From Bermanella sp. (lineage in GTDB: Bacteria > Pseudomonadota > Gammaproteobacteria > Pseudomonadales > Oceanobacteraceae): a stretch of 48,439 bases of DNA. Positions 34,101 to 42,253 of the stretch are shown one piece after another. Under the pieces are notes generated by a model. It was not told the DNA's origin, did no database searches, and worked only from the letters and a program-made list of their open reading frames with translations. Each line of letters opens with the position of its first letter. Within the stretch, counting starts at the first letter, position 1. The DNA lies in assembly GCA_029938135.1 (NCBI GenBank), contig JAPYOO010000005.1, positions 1 to 48,439 on the forward strand, given 5' to 3'. Position numbers and translations under genes: made by a program.

Positions 34101-34674
34101 GCGCTTAGAAGATAACAAACACAACAGTGAAAAGGGCCTTGGATTAGGTTTATCTATTGTGCAGCGTATTGTGAACCTACTGGGGCACAAAGTATCGGTT
34201 CAATCACAACCAGACGTGGGCAGCTGCTTTAGAGTGAATGTGGCAACAGCTAAAGCCGTAGCTGTGCAAAAAATTAACATCGAAGTCGCTGATAAAGAAA
34301 TAAGCTCTATGGCACAATTAATTTTGTGCATTGATAACGAGCAACAAATTGTAGATGGCATGGGCAGTTTACTTAATGACTGGGGGTATCAAGTGGTAAC
34401 CGCCACCAATGAACAACAGGCACTTAACATTTTAGCGGGTAAAGTTCCTAATATGACCATCATTGATTATCATTTAGATGCTGGGGTCACAGGCATTGAG
34501 GTAATGAAAAACTTACAAAAACGTTGGCAATTGAATTTACCTTGTTTAGTCATTACTGCTGATTACACCACGGAAGTGAAAGATGAGATTACACAGAATA
34601 AATTTTATTTACTTAAAAAACCCGTAAAACCCATGGCTTTAAGATCGTTATTAAGAAAGCTCATGGGTGACTAA
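31195..34674 (+). CDS. crbS: CrbS-like sodium/solute symporter-hybrid histidine kinase
   Basis: A 1159-residue transporter-sensor chimera. Residues about 1-510 are a sodium/solute symporter-type membrane domain with around 13 helices (an early TMAIFCTSWAFYGVVQQS and later LPRQFHVAVVE are typical). A STAC-like linker may follow (about 545-620). Next come a PAS domain (about 645-745, LNLIAWNQKFVSLYEFP), a coiled coil, and a histidine kinase with phospho-acceptor His803 in SAGHDLVQPL. The ATP-binding domain has an N-box (QNLLSNALRYTP), DTGIGLP and GLGLGLSIV. A C-terminal receiver carries Asp1091 (TIIDYHL). CrbS (MxtR in Pseudomonas) senses small-carboxylate availability and controls acetate use with the LuxR-type partner CrbR. 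The partner gene here is convergent, 27 bp away. Regulation of the 3HB island is inferred. Confidence 0.9.
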   Translation: MEYLHNTWFIAVVSLSYLGLLFAVAIYGNRSKETRWQPYVYSLTMAIFCTSWAFYGVVQQSITTGWLLAPTYFGAILLMTFGWKVIDRIITVAKNENSTTISDFLAARFGHSRGIAILVTAICLIGIIPYIALQLKAVSGSFQMLTDTGAIQLSWYTDPTLIIAAIMAVFGILFGTRTIDSSESNRGMMLAIAFESIVKLVAFMAVGLFAVYGFYDGFFDLFSQAMNSPKLQHTLTDYSNPSVYLTHAVIGAIAIIALPRQFHVAVVESSSDKDLKTARWLFPVYLLLINLFVLPLAMFTMLQQDDFVTLNYITLQIPMIYEQNGLALLAYIGGLSAGTSMVIIAAITLATMVSNEIMLPLLIKFKYKQDAHSQKLKSRVLNIRRVAIVIILFMSFFYYRILSQYNSLSEIGLLSFVAVAQFAPAMLIGLMWQGANSRGAYAGLITGFLVWCYCLFIPVLASAGWVNAEFMLGPWGIEFLRPYEMFGLNGLEHIVHGTFWSLALNTLALVIGSLYYKPGFAEAEQALRFVKIHKPTKDPAKANYSIKIADLKALLLRFINEAKVDGLLKSSSNPFTGRLIDKTTVDDKLLKSADRLLSSVLGRRGSSLLMAKLVSGETDQFNHLNTIMEEVSEVVSFNRELLNSVLQNFNQGVSVADENLNLIAWNQKFVSLYEFPNTFLYVGISLEKVILFIAKSGGYGTQNIDQLVWRRMSELRSGSPHHSVRKTKEGRYIELQGNAMADNRYVTTYTDITAHRKIEDELRESNEELEERVESRTQELTDLNEVLHKANSNKTRFLASAGHDLVQPLNSASLFAASILHKINNLKENDSKDNLVNVAHNLEKSLNSAESLLNELLEISKLDAEVIKPNIRVFAIDQVLTTLYQEFLPLAQEKGIELHFVPCHLSVRSDAALLRRVIQNLLSNALRYTPQGKVLLGVRRKQSDLWIEVHDTGIGLPQDQTDAIFEEFTRLEDNKHNSEKGLGLGLSIVQRIVNLLGHKVSVQSQPDVGSCFRVNVATAKAVAVQKINIEVADKEISSMAQLILCIDNEQQIVDGMGSLLNDWGYQVVTATNEQQALNILAGKVPNMTIIDYHLDAGVTGIEVMKNLQKRWQLNLPCLVITADYTTEVKDEITQNKFYLLKKPVKPMALRSLLRKLMGD

Positions 34675-34701
34675 TTTGAAAATTAAAAAGTGTTTAAAGC
34701 A

Positions 34702-35319
34702 CTACTCAACAACGCTGAGTTCTCTTAATATTAATGCGGCTTGAGTTCGGTTAGTTATTTCTAATTTTCGCAGGATATCACTGATGTGTGTTTTCACAGT
34801 GGTTTCTTTTATATCCAGTCGGTAGGCAATCTGTTTATTCAAGTCACCCTCCCCAATCATGTGCAGCACTTTTAGCTGCTTAGGTGTTAACAGATTAAGC
34901 TTGCTGGCCACCCTAGCGTCATCATTTGGCTTAGTAAATTCAGGAAATGAGAATTCGCCATTTAAAACCGCTGTGAGGCCTTGGTGAATGTCATCTCTTT
35001 TGGAAGATTTTGGAATAAAACCCATGGCTCCCATGTCTTTAACATCACTCATGGTTTGCGGGTCTTCATTGGCACTTACCACCACTATAGCCAATTCAGG
35101 GAATTCGCTTCGTAACGACAATAATCCCAACAAGCCCTCGTTACCTGGCATGCGTAAATCTAACAGCAGCAGATCAATATCGTTGTTTAAAATATGATCG
35201 TAGGCTTCGTCAAAGGTAGAGGACTCTGCAATATCAAATTTTAGCTCCATCTCAATTAGAGACCCTATTAGTGCGGCCCTAAACAAAGGATGATCATCAG
35301 CAATTAGCACTTGATACAT
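34702..35319 (-). CDS. crbR: CrbR-like LuxR-family response regulator
   Basis: A 205-residue response regulator. The receiver domain has the acidic pair Asp8/Asp9, phospho-acceptor Asp54 (LLLLDLRMPG) and Lys in IPKSSKRDD. The C-terminal NarL/LuxR-type helix-turn-helix (about 140-205) contains LTPKQLKVLHMIGEGDLNKQIAYRLDIKETTVKTHISDILRKL. It is the natural partner of the CrbS-like kinase encoded convergently, and such pairs (CrbSR, MxtR/ErdR) control small-carboxylate catabolism. The Shine-Dalgarno sequence AAAGGA is 6 nt from the ATG. A copy of the shared 13-bp motif about 92 bp upstream suggests autoregulation. LuxR-type regulators commonly bind short imperfect palindromes, matching the form of that motif. 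Confidence 0.9.
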   Translation of the reverse strand: MYQVLIADDHPLFRAALIGSLIEMELKFDIAESSTFDEAYDHILNNDIDLLLLDLRMPGNEGLLGLLSLRSEFPELAIVVVSANEDPQTMSDVKDMGAMGFIPKSSKRDDIHQGLTAVLNGEFSFPEFTKPNDDARVASKLNLLTPKQLKVLHMIGEGDLNKQIAYRLDIKETTVKTHISDILRKLEITNRTQAALILRELSVVE

Positions 35320-35410
35320 AGGATATCCTTTCTGTTATTTTTATTATTCGATTTAATCTGCTCCTGTAACGATACGCAAGAGTGAAAGAGGACAATAACC
35401 ACCCTATGGG

Positions 35411-35423
35411 ACCAAAGGAGGAG
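35411..35423 (+). promoter_or_regulatory. Shared 13-bp motif, copy 5 (upstream of crbR-like gene)
   Basis: ACCAAAGGAGGAG, about 92 bp upstream of the response-regulator start and about 330 bp from the porin start. The short distance favours autoregulation of the response regulator. It could also act on the porin at long range. Confidence 0.45.
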
Positions 35424-35582
35424 GTCGAAAAACGCCAAACATGTCATTTTGCACACTACAAATAACTAATGCATATAATAAAATGAGATTTTAAGGCTTT
35501 TTACGGGATTAACAATACCCCTAACTGACCTACTCATTTAATTTTTCAAAGCATTGTAACTCCCCACCATTGTTACCCCCTT

Positions 35583-35630
35583 GTTAATGGTTAATGGCTA
35601 ATGGCTAATGGCTAATGGTTAACGGCTAAC
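35583..35630 (+). repeat. Tandem heptamer repeat, seven units
   Basis: Units of the form G(T/C)TAA(T/C)G run head to tail: two GTTAATG, three GCTAATG, one GTTAACG and a final six-base GCTAAC. The array lies 124-171 bp upstream of the porin start. It is short enough to vary by slippage and could affect promoter spacing. Confidence 0.8.
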
Positions 35631-35753
35631 TCCTCCCCTACTAATGGACGAGTTTAATATTGAAACTTGTGAGATATATTTTAATCGTCCGGTTAGAAAC
35701 GTTTTAACGAAACGCTTTTACCAAAATAAAGTGCGCAACGAAGGAATAACATC

Positions 35754-36896
35754 ATGTTAACAAATAAAAAAAATATGTTAAGTGCAGCGGTCGTAATGGC
35801 AAGCTTAGTCGGCACCCATGGAATCGCTAATGCGGCGCCCGTGACGACTACGACAGTGGGTGGTTACGTAAAATTTGATTCTATCTACAACCAGGAAAAT
35901 GACACTAGCGGTAAATTACGAGAGCAAGCACTGCTAACATTAAACGGTAATGAAAGTGCCGATGAAGAAGGTGATTTGTACTTCTCGTCTTATGAATCCC
36001 GTATCAAGTTCACCTCTAAAACAACAGGAACACCAGTCGGTGATCTTAAGGCCGTAATTGAGGGTGACTTCTACTCTGGTGCCACACAAAACATTGTTAA
36101 CCTACGTCATGCCTACTTCACACAAGACAATCTGACCATTGGTCAAACATGGTCTACTTTTATGGACCTAAGCGCCCTGCCTGAAAAGGGAGACTTTGGC
36201 GGTGCTGCTGCTCGAGTTTTCTCACGAAAAAGTTTGGTTAAATATTCCACCGATGTGGCTGGCGGTAAACTGGACCTTGCAGTTGAAGCCCCAGTATACA
36301 AAGTAGAAGGCCAGCAAGATGCGGTGACACCGGATTTTATTGCTAAATATACTTTAAAAACTGGATTTGGCCATGTCTCTACCGGCGTTCTTATTCAAAA
36401 CATTGCTATCGATAATACATCTACTGATGTTGATACTGATACCGCCGGTGACCAATTTGGTATTTTGGATGATACCAAAATTGCCGTAGCAGCCCGTGTA
36501 TCTGGTCGCGTTAACTTCGGTAATGATAACTTAAAATTTGCGGTGATTGCCGGTCAAGGCCTAGGGGGTTACCTTAACTTTGGAGATACTGCCACTGGCG
36601 CCGCCTCAATTGACGGTACTAAAGTCGAGCTATCTGACAGCTTGGCTACACGAGTATCTTTCCAGCACCACTGGAGCACTACTCTTCGTTCAAACCTGGT
36701 ATATGGCACCACCACTGCCGATATCAACGGGGTTGACTCCGGTGATTACACCTCTACCCACATAAACCTTATTTATTCACCCTACAAAGCGGTTAAATTT
36801 GGTGGTGAAATCATCAGTGCAACAAAGGAAGTCACTGATAATTCTGAAGACAAGAAACTAAGCCGTTTACAAGTTTTTGCTAAATACGCGTTCTAA
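35754..36896 (+). CDS. DcaP-like outer-membrane porin
   Basis: A 380-residue outer-membrane beta-barrel protein. A signal peptide (about 1-27, ending ANA) is followed by alternating amphipathic strands. It ends in Tyr-Ala-Phe, the C-terminal Phe expected for barrel assembly. Segments such as GGYVKFDSIYN, the LRHAYFTQDNLTIGQTWSTFMDL stretch and RVSFQHHW resemble the DcaP family of trimeric porins, which pass small carboxylic acids. In context it would admit 3HB or short oligomers through the outer membrane; this is inference. The start has AAGGA at 9 nt. It is followed by a strong terminator, so it is monocistronic. Confidence 0.9.
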   Translation: MLTNKKNMLSAAVVMASLVGTHGIANAAPVTTTTVGGYVKFDSIYNQENDTSGKLREQALLTLNGNESADEEGDLYFSSYESRIKFTSKTTGTPVGDLKAVIEGDFYSGATQNIVNLRHAYFTQDNLTIGQTWSTFMDLSALPEKGDFGGAAARVFSRKSLVKYSTDVAGGKLDLAVEAPVYKVEGQQDAVTPDFIAKYTLKTGFGHVSTGVLIQNIAIDNTSTDVDTDTAGDQFGILDDTKIAVAARVSGRVNFGNDNLKFAVIAGQGLGGYLNFGDTATGAASIDGTKVELSDSLATRVSFQHHWSTTLRSNLVYGTTTADINGVDSGDYTSTHINLIYSPYKAVKFGGEIISATKEVTDNSEDKKLSRLQVFAKYAF

Positions 36897-36964
36897 AACA
36901 TTTATAGGCATTATCGCCTCACAAGTTATAAAAATTGAAGACACTCTTACCCTAGGTTCTTCAT

Positions 36965-37016
36965 GAGTTGATAAATCACTGGCCACAAGCCGGCGAGTTA
37001 TCAACTTTTTTATTTT
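36965..37016 (+). terminator. Rho-independent terminator of the porin gene
   Basis: AGTTGATAA (36966-36974) pairs perfectly with TTATCAACT (36998-37006); the loop contains an inner CTGGC/GCCGG stem. A T-rich tail (CTTTTTTATTTTT) follows on the plus strand. Confidence 0.9.
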
Positions 37017-37061
37017 TAACTCCACTATTTAAAAGAAAACCCCTCGAAGTATCCTACTCTA

Positions 37062-37074
37062 ACCCTCCTATAGT
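37062..37074 (-). promoter_or_regulatory. Shared 13-bp motif, copy 6 (upstream of 3HB dehydrogenase)
   Basis: On the minus strand it reads ACTATAGGAGGGT. With flanks, CCTACTATAGGAGG is a near-palindrome (12 of 14 positions symmetric), the best evidence that the motif is a dyad. It lies about 74 bp upstream of the dehydrogenase start. Confidence 0.45.
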
Positions 37075-37147
37075 AGGACATTAAACATGCACCATTTTTG
37101 TTAACCTTATATCTAACCTATAGAAAAATAGTAAATGGGACGTTCAC

Positions 37148-37912
37148 ATGTCAAAAAAACAAATATTAATTACCGGCGCTGCCAGTGGAATAGGCCAAGG
37201 CATTGCCTTCTTCTTAGCAAAAAATGGCCACCACATTATTGTCTCAGATATGAATTTAGAACACGCACAAAAAACTGTTGATGAAATAATTCAGCAAGGT
37301 GGCAGTGCACAGGCCGTAAAACTAAACGTTACGTCTAGTGAGGATGTAAACAATCTAGTCGCGGCTTTAAATAAACCTATTGATGTTTTGATCAATAACG
37401 CGGGCATTCAGCATGTAGAATCGTTAGATAGTTTCCCCATGGATAAATGGGATTTTTTAATTCAGGTTATGCTGGTCGGTGTGGCCAGACTCACACAAGC
37501 GGTGCTGCCTAATATGAAGTCACAAAATTTTGGCCGCGTGATTAATATTGGCTCCTTACATGCATTAGTCGCCTCCCCTTATAAAAGTGCTTACATTGCT
37601 GCCAAACACGGTTTATTAGGGTTTTCTAAAACTATCGCCCTAGAGGTCGCGCAAAACAACATCACTATCAATACCCTGTGCCCAGCGTATGTTTTGACGC
37701 CACTGGTTGAAAAACAAATTGCCGCTCAAGCCAAAGAACACGATATGTCAGAAGAAATGGTTATTAACGACATTATGTTAAAACCCATGCCTAAAAAAGC
37801 CTTTATTGAAATTGACGAACTGGCCGCCAGTTGTGAATTTTTAATAAGTGATTTTTCAAAAAATATTACCGCACAAGCCATCGCCTTAGACGGAGGTTGG
37901 ACAGCGCAATAA
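37148..37912 (+). CDS. bdhA: 3-hydroxybutyrate dehydrogenase
   Basis: A 254-residue short-chain dehydrogenase that oxidises D-3-hydroxybutyrate to acetoacetate with NAD+. It has the cofactor motif TGAASGIG (about 8-15), NNAG (about 86), the catalytic Ser in NIGSLHAL and Tyr/Lys in YIAAK. The family-specific segment CPAYVLTPLVEKQIAAQA distinguishes 3HB dehydrogenases from general short-chain dehydrogenases. Length is normal, and it is cytoplasmic. GGGA lies 7 nt before the ATG. It completes the pathway from oligomer hydrolysis to acetoacetate, and a copy of the shared motif is upstream. It stands alone between the porin terminator and a convergent hairpin. Confidence 0.95.
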   Translation: MSKKQILITGAASGIGQGIAFFLAKNGHHIIVSDMNLEHAQKTVDEIIQQGGSAQAVKLNVTSSEDVNNLVAALNKPIDVLINNAGIQHVESLDSFPMDKWDFLIQVMLVGVARLTQAVLPNMKSQNFGRVINIGSLHALVASPYKSAYIAAKHGLLGFSKTIALEVAQNNITINTLCPAYVLTPLVEKQIAAQAKEHDMSEEMVINDIMLKPMPKKAFIEIDELAASCEFLISDFSKNITAQAIALDGGWTAQ

Positions 37913-37969
37913 GAGTTGCTTTAAGGATGTGTAGAAGGAAAGTTAATAGGAATTTTAGAATGGGTTAAT

Positions 37970-38004
37970 AAACCACTAAGCCTAAGGTGAGGGCTTAGTG
38001 GTTT
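37970..38004. terminator. Hairpin between convergent bdhA and RND genes
   Basis: A perfect 13-bp stem (37970-37982 with 37992-38004) lies between the stops of two convergent genes. Neither side has a long T run, so it may work weakly in both directions. Confidence 0.7.
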
Positions 38005-38026
38005 CAGCGTGATTATATGGAATTAG

Positions 38027-41000
38027 TTAACGCTTAAGTTCAGGCTGTTTAATACCATAAAACAAACTGTATAAAACCGGCACCGCAATCATGGTTAATA
38101 CGGTCGCAAATGCTAGGCCGCCCATAATCGTTACCGCCATATCCGCAAAGAATGCATCAAATAATAAAGGCCCCATACCTAGAATGGTTGTAATGGCCGC
38201 CAAAGAAACCGGACGTAGTCGACTTAAACTCGCCTCCACTACGGCTTTTTGTGGCTCTAGACCTTCATTTATTTGAATATCAATCTCTTCAAGCAATACA
38301 ATGGCATTTTTAATTAACATACCAAACAAACTTAAAAAGCCCAGTAACGACATAAAACCAAAAGGCATATCCGCCAACAATAGTCCCGCCACGACCCCAC
38401 ATACGGCCATGGGGACAATTAACCAAATAATAAGAGGTTCCCTTACTCGGCCAAACAAGAAGATGGTAATTAATATCATCACCAAAAATCCTAACGGTAA
38501 TCCACTGCCTAAGGATTTTTGAGCATCACGTGAACTTTCAAATTCGCCGCCCCACTCCAACTTATATCCGTCAGGTAGTTCAATCGCTTCTATCAGCGGC
38601 TGAATGCGCTTAAGCGCTTGTCCTGCGGTTTCTTCAATGCCTGGTTCCGCCATTACTGTAAGTGTACGCAATCGATTACGCCGGTGAATCAACACCCCTT
38701 CAGATTGAATTTTTAATTCTGGGCTCAACTGCCTTAAGGGAACATAGCTGCGCTGATAAGGACTCCATACCTGAGCATCGTAAAGCTGCTGAATGTCATT
38801 CACTTGCCCCGTGTTTTTTGCGGTAGGATTATAGGCTTTGGCAATAATGTCATAACTGTAATCGCCGTCACGCAATTTACCCAACTTCAATCCGTTGCTT
38901 GCAAACTGTACCGCATCAGAAAAATCGGCTCGGGTAACACCAGCAATACCGGCATTGTAGTCATCGTATTGAGGAGCCAATATCAATTCTTTTTCACGCC
39001 AATTGTGCCGTACATCAATGAGCTGTTCATCGGCTTTGAGTATCGCCAATGCCTGCTCACCTAAGTCTCTTAATACGGATTTATCTGGGCCGGTGAAGCG
39101 ACTTTCTAATTTAGCACCACTGCCGGGACCAAAAACAATACGTTCCATGTATATTTGAGCATCTGGATCCAAGGCGCTGAGTTCTTCGTTAAGCTGAGCG
39201 ACTAATTCTGGAATCTGGTCACGTTCATGAGTACGTATCACTAATTGGCCATAACTTTCATTAGCTTGCTGAGGATTATACGTCAGGGTATAGCGCTCCC
39301 CCCCCTTACCAATGAACGTAGTCAGTGAAGCCACTTCTTCATGTTTCATGGCAATGGCTTCTGCTTTTTCTAAAAATTCAGCCGTCACTCTAATATCACG
39401 GGTTTGTGGACCCCAATAGTGAACATAAAACATGGGTGTATTAGAAGATGGGAAAAAACCCTGTTTTACAAAACCAAAGCTGTAGTAACTCAGCATCGTA
39501 ATGCCTAATAGAAGTAAAACGGTTTTACCCGGTTTATCTAACGCAATAAGTAATACATGGCGATATTTTTTATGAAATACACTATTAAAATTATCTTCGT
39601 TAGTTTGTGTCCCCACTTTAAAAAAGTACGATCCAAACAACGGCGCCACTGTAATAGCCAGTACCCAACTTAAAAACAAGGATATGGTAATCACGGCAAA
39701 GAGTGAGAATAAAAATTCACCGGTTGAGTCGTTTGATAAACCAATGCCCGAAAAAGCCGCAATACCAATTAAGGTGGCGCCCAATAGTGGCCACTGAGTT
39801 TGTTTTACCACGTGGCTTGAGGCTTCTAAGGCACTAATGCCTTTTTGCATGCGCAACAACATGCCTTCGGCCACCACGATGGCATTATCGACTAACATAC
39901 CCATAGCGATCACTAGGGCACCAAGGGAGATACGTTGTAGATTTAAACCATACAGCCACATCACTAAAATGGTGCCTAATACCGTCAGCAATAACACGCC
40001 GCCCACAACCACACCGGCCCGCCACCCCATGAATAAACATAGAGTTAAAATAACTACTGCCACCGACATAACCAAGTTAAGAATAAAACCACTCACCGAT
40101 TCATCCACCACTTGCGCTTGGTCGTAAATGGGCTCTAAGGTAATACCCGCTGGCAACTCACTTAAAATTTCACTCATACGGGTACGTACCGCTTGGCCCA
40201 CTTCCACTACGTTGGCTTCTCGGTTAGCAGCGACCGCTAAGGTAATAGCACTTTTTCCGTTGTGGCGAACTAAAAAGCGAGGAGTATCCACAACGTCTAG
40301 GGATATTTTAGCAATATCGCTGATGCGTATTTGCGAGGTGGTACCGGGCAAGCCTATAGTGATATTTTCAATAGCATCAACTTTAGAACCTGCACTGTCT
40401 ACCGGAATGCGAATACGTTGACCATCCATGATCAAACGGCCAGAACTGTAGGGGCGTAAGCTGTAATTTAATGCCTGCTTCACATCGGGTAATGACAATC
40501 CCAAGCTTGCCAATTGAGAGGTATCAATATTAGCGGTAATTTGTTGTTTTAAAACACCCGCTACCGACACCTTAGACACGTTGGGGACGGTTAACAAATC
40601 GCGACGAATAATGCGCGAAAACTCTCGTAACTGGTAAGGGGTAAAATCGGCGGCGGTGAGTGCATAGTACAACCCATAAACATCGCCAAAGTCATCAAAC
40701 ACTTGAATTGGGCGCACGCCTGTAGGCAAACTATTTTGCACGTCAGTCATGCGTTTACGTAATTCATCCCATATTTGGGGCAACTGATCACCATCAAATT
40801 TGGATTTCATTTCCACCGATATTTCAGACACACCGGGTTTTGAAATTGAAGTCACCCTTAACACCTGCGGCATTTGCTGCATGGCGGTTTCTAACGGTTC
40901 GGTAACTTCACGCTCTACTTGCTCGGCACTGGCACCAGGAAAGGCCGTTACCACTTGTGCTAATTTTAACGTAAAGGCCGGATCCTCTAGGCGACCTATG

Positions 41001-41092
41001 TCCCCTAATCCGACTAAACCACCAATTAAACAAATGATGATTAATAACCAAGTATTAACAGGGGTCTTTATTGACGCTTTTGCAATATCCAT
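38027..41092 (-). CDS. RND efflux transporter permease
   Basis: A 1021-residue inner-membrane pump of the RND superfamily with the normal length and twelve-helix layout. Landmarks are the N-terminal helix, ITEPLE-like REVTEPLETAMQQMP, the proton-relay region IAMGMLVDNAIVVAEGM (conserved Asp in TM4), and the second-half repeat GFLSLFGMLIKNAIVLLEEID. It exports hydrophobic or toxic compounds using proton flow, with the periplasmic adaptor encoded 10 bp upstream. I chose the ATG at 41092, with a strong Shine-Dalgarno sequence (AAAGGAGA); an in-frame TTG/ATG ten codons earlier lies inside the adaptor gene. No outer-membrane channel gene is present here, so a TolC-type protein encoded elsewhere is probably used. 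The substrate is unknown. Confidence 0.95.
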   Translation of the reverse strand: MDIAKASIKTPVNTWLLIIICLIGGLVGLGDIGRLEDPAFTLKLAQVVTAFPGASAEQVEREVTEPLETAMQQMPQVLRVTSISKPGVSEISVEMKSKFDGDQLPQIWDELRKRMTDVQNSLPTGVRPIQVFDDFGDVYGLYYALTAADFTPYQLREFSRIIRRDLLTVPNVSKVSVAGVLKQQITANIDTSQLASLGLSLPDVKQALNYSLRPYSSGRLIMDGQRIRIPVDSAGSKVDAIENITIGLPGTTSQIRISDIAKISLDVVDTPRFLVRHNGKSAITLAVAANREANVVEVGQAVRTRMSEILSELPAGITLEPIYDQAQVVDESVSGFILNLVMSVAVVILTLCLFMGWRAGVVVGGVLLLTVLGTILVMWLYGLNLQRISLGALVIAMGMLVDNAIVVAEGMLLRMQKGISALEASSHVVKQTQWPLLGATLIGIAAFSGIGLSNDSTGEFLFSLFAVITISLFLSWVLAITVAPLFGSYFFKVGTQTNEDNFNSVFHKKYRHVLLIALDKPGKTVLLLLGITMLSYYSFGFVKQGFFPSSNTPMFYVHYWGPQTRDIRVTAEFLEKAEAIAMKHEEVASLTTFIGKGGERYTLTYNPQQANESYGQLVIRTHERDQIPELVAQLNEELSALDPDAQIYMERIVFGPGSGAKLESRFTGPDKSVLRDLGEQALAILKADEQLIDVRHNWREKELILAPQYDDYNAGIAGVTRADFSDAVQFASNGLKLGKLRDGDYSYDIIAKAYNPTAKNTGQVNDIQQLYDAQVWSPYQRSYVPLRQLSPELKIQSEGVLIHRRNRLRTLTVMAEPGIEETAGQALKRIQPLIEAIELPDGYKLEWGGEFESSRDAQKSLGSGLPLGFLVMILITIFLFGRVREPLIIWLIVPMAVCGVVAGLLLADMPFGFMSLLGFLSLFGMLIKNAIVLLEEIDIQINEGLEPQKAVVEASLSRLRPVSLAAITTILGMGPLLFDAFFADMAVTIMGGLAFATVLTMIAVPVLYSLFYGIKQPELKR

Positions 41093-41102
41093 AACGTCTC
41101 CT

Positions 41103-42164
41103 TTACTCAGCCACGTAAGCACGAACCAGCATGCCTGGTTGCATCTGTGAAGCGCCCGCTGCCACTACTTTTTGTCCAGCCTTAAGACCAGAAAGAATCG
41201 CTACCCAGCCTTGACTCATAGGGCCTGCACTTACTAATTGTTTATTTACTGTTTTTGTTTTTTCATCCTGTAGCCACACATAAAGTTTGTCATCGTTACC
41301 GGTCACCAGCGCATTGATGGGAACACCCACCATCGATAAGGCTGCTTCATCACTACTTCTAACGGTAACAGTGGCACGAATACCTGGGGTAATATCCAAG
41401 CCTTTTGGATAATCCATTGCAAATACCACTTGATAAGTTTGTGTCACCGGATCGGGTTCTGTACTGTGTTCTAGGTATTCAATGTCGAAGCTTTTATCGA
41501 TGTGGCCATCTATATAGGCACTGGCTTTAGAGCCATGAGTATCAGCACTGCGATAGCGACTGACTAAACGCTCTGGCACATCAAACTTGAAATGAATGCG
41601 AGAGAGATCCTGTAAATGCGCAACCACAGAGCCCGTTTTAATGTAGCCTTGATTCTCTATAAGGCGTTTGGCAATTAATGCATCAAAAGGCGCATGCAAT
41701 TCACTGTAACGCATATTAGAAGCCGCCGTTTCTAAATCAATTTCGGCAAGTTCAACCGCTGCTTGGGCATTATCAACTGACTTTTCTGAGCCTATGCCTT
41801 TAGTGGCGATGGCCTGAACACGTTTAAGATCTAACTTTGCTTGCTTTAGCTGAACCTTGGCTTTGGCCTTGGCCAGTAGAAAAGTAGTGGGGTCTAATTT
41901 AGCCAGTAACGCGCCTTTCTTTACAAACAAACCTTCAGTTAAATGCACTTTATCTAAACGCCCCCCCACTCTGAAAGCCAGGTTAGCGGTACTTTTAGGC
42001 AAAACGGTTGCTGGGAATGTGTATTTATTTTCACTGGTTTGAACCTGTACATCCACTAGCTGTACTACGGTGGCTTTTTGCTGGACGGCTAACTCATCGC
42101 CGTCACTGCATCCTTGCATCGTAACAGTGGCCAAAACGGCCAATATCGAAACCCAAATTCGCAT
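41103..42164 (-). CDS. RND efflux periplasmic adaptor lipoprotein
   Basis: A 353-residue membrane-fusion (adaptor) protein. The signal peptide ends in the lipobox MQGC (Cys19). The typical order follows: beta-barrel/lipoyl half (RVGGRLDKVHLTEGLFVKKGALLAKLD), an alpha-helical hairpin (about 95-150), the second lipoyl half (LHAPFDALIAKRLIENQGYIKTGSVV), and a membrane-proximal domain. It bridges the RND pump and an outer-membrane channel. It is the first gene of the efflux operon and lies divergent from a TetR regulator, with a 27-bp operator palindrome about 90 bp upstream of its start. Confidence 0.94.
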   Translation of the reverse strand: MRIWVSILAVLATVTMQGCSDGDELAVQQKATVVQLVDVQVQTSENKYTFPATVLPKSTANLAFRVGGRLDKVHLTEGLFVKKGALLAKLDPTTFLLAKAKAKVQLKQAKLDLKRVQAIATKGIGSEKSVDNAQAAVELAEIDLETAASNMRYSELHAPFDALIAKRLIENQGYIKTGSVVAHLQDLSRIHFKFDVPERLVSRYRSADTHGSKASAYIDGHIDKSFDIEYLEHSTEPDPVTQTYQVVFAMDYPKGLDITPGIRATVTVRSSDEAALSMVGVPINALVTGNDDKLYVWLQDEKTKTVNKQLVSAGPMSQGWVAILSGLKAGQKVVAAGASQMQPGMLVRAYVAE

Positions 42165-42253
42165 CTGCGTACTCCATTAAATTGCTGTTTGCTTAAGCTT
42201 AGTAAATGGTCTAAAAGAACCCATTTTAATTTAGTGCTATTTTTAACACATTG

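Larger units (their letters stand above)
35320..35753. other. 434-bp divergent regulatory region between crbR-like gene and porin
   Basis: No gene is seen. The stretch contains shared motif copy 5 (35411-35423), an AT-rich segment, a seven-copy heptamer repeat (35583-35630), and the porin promoter and leader, with AAGGA 9 nt before the porin ATG. A short palindrome AGGATATCCT sits at the response-regulator ribosome-binding site. Confidence 0.6.
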
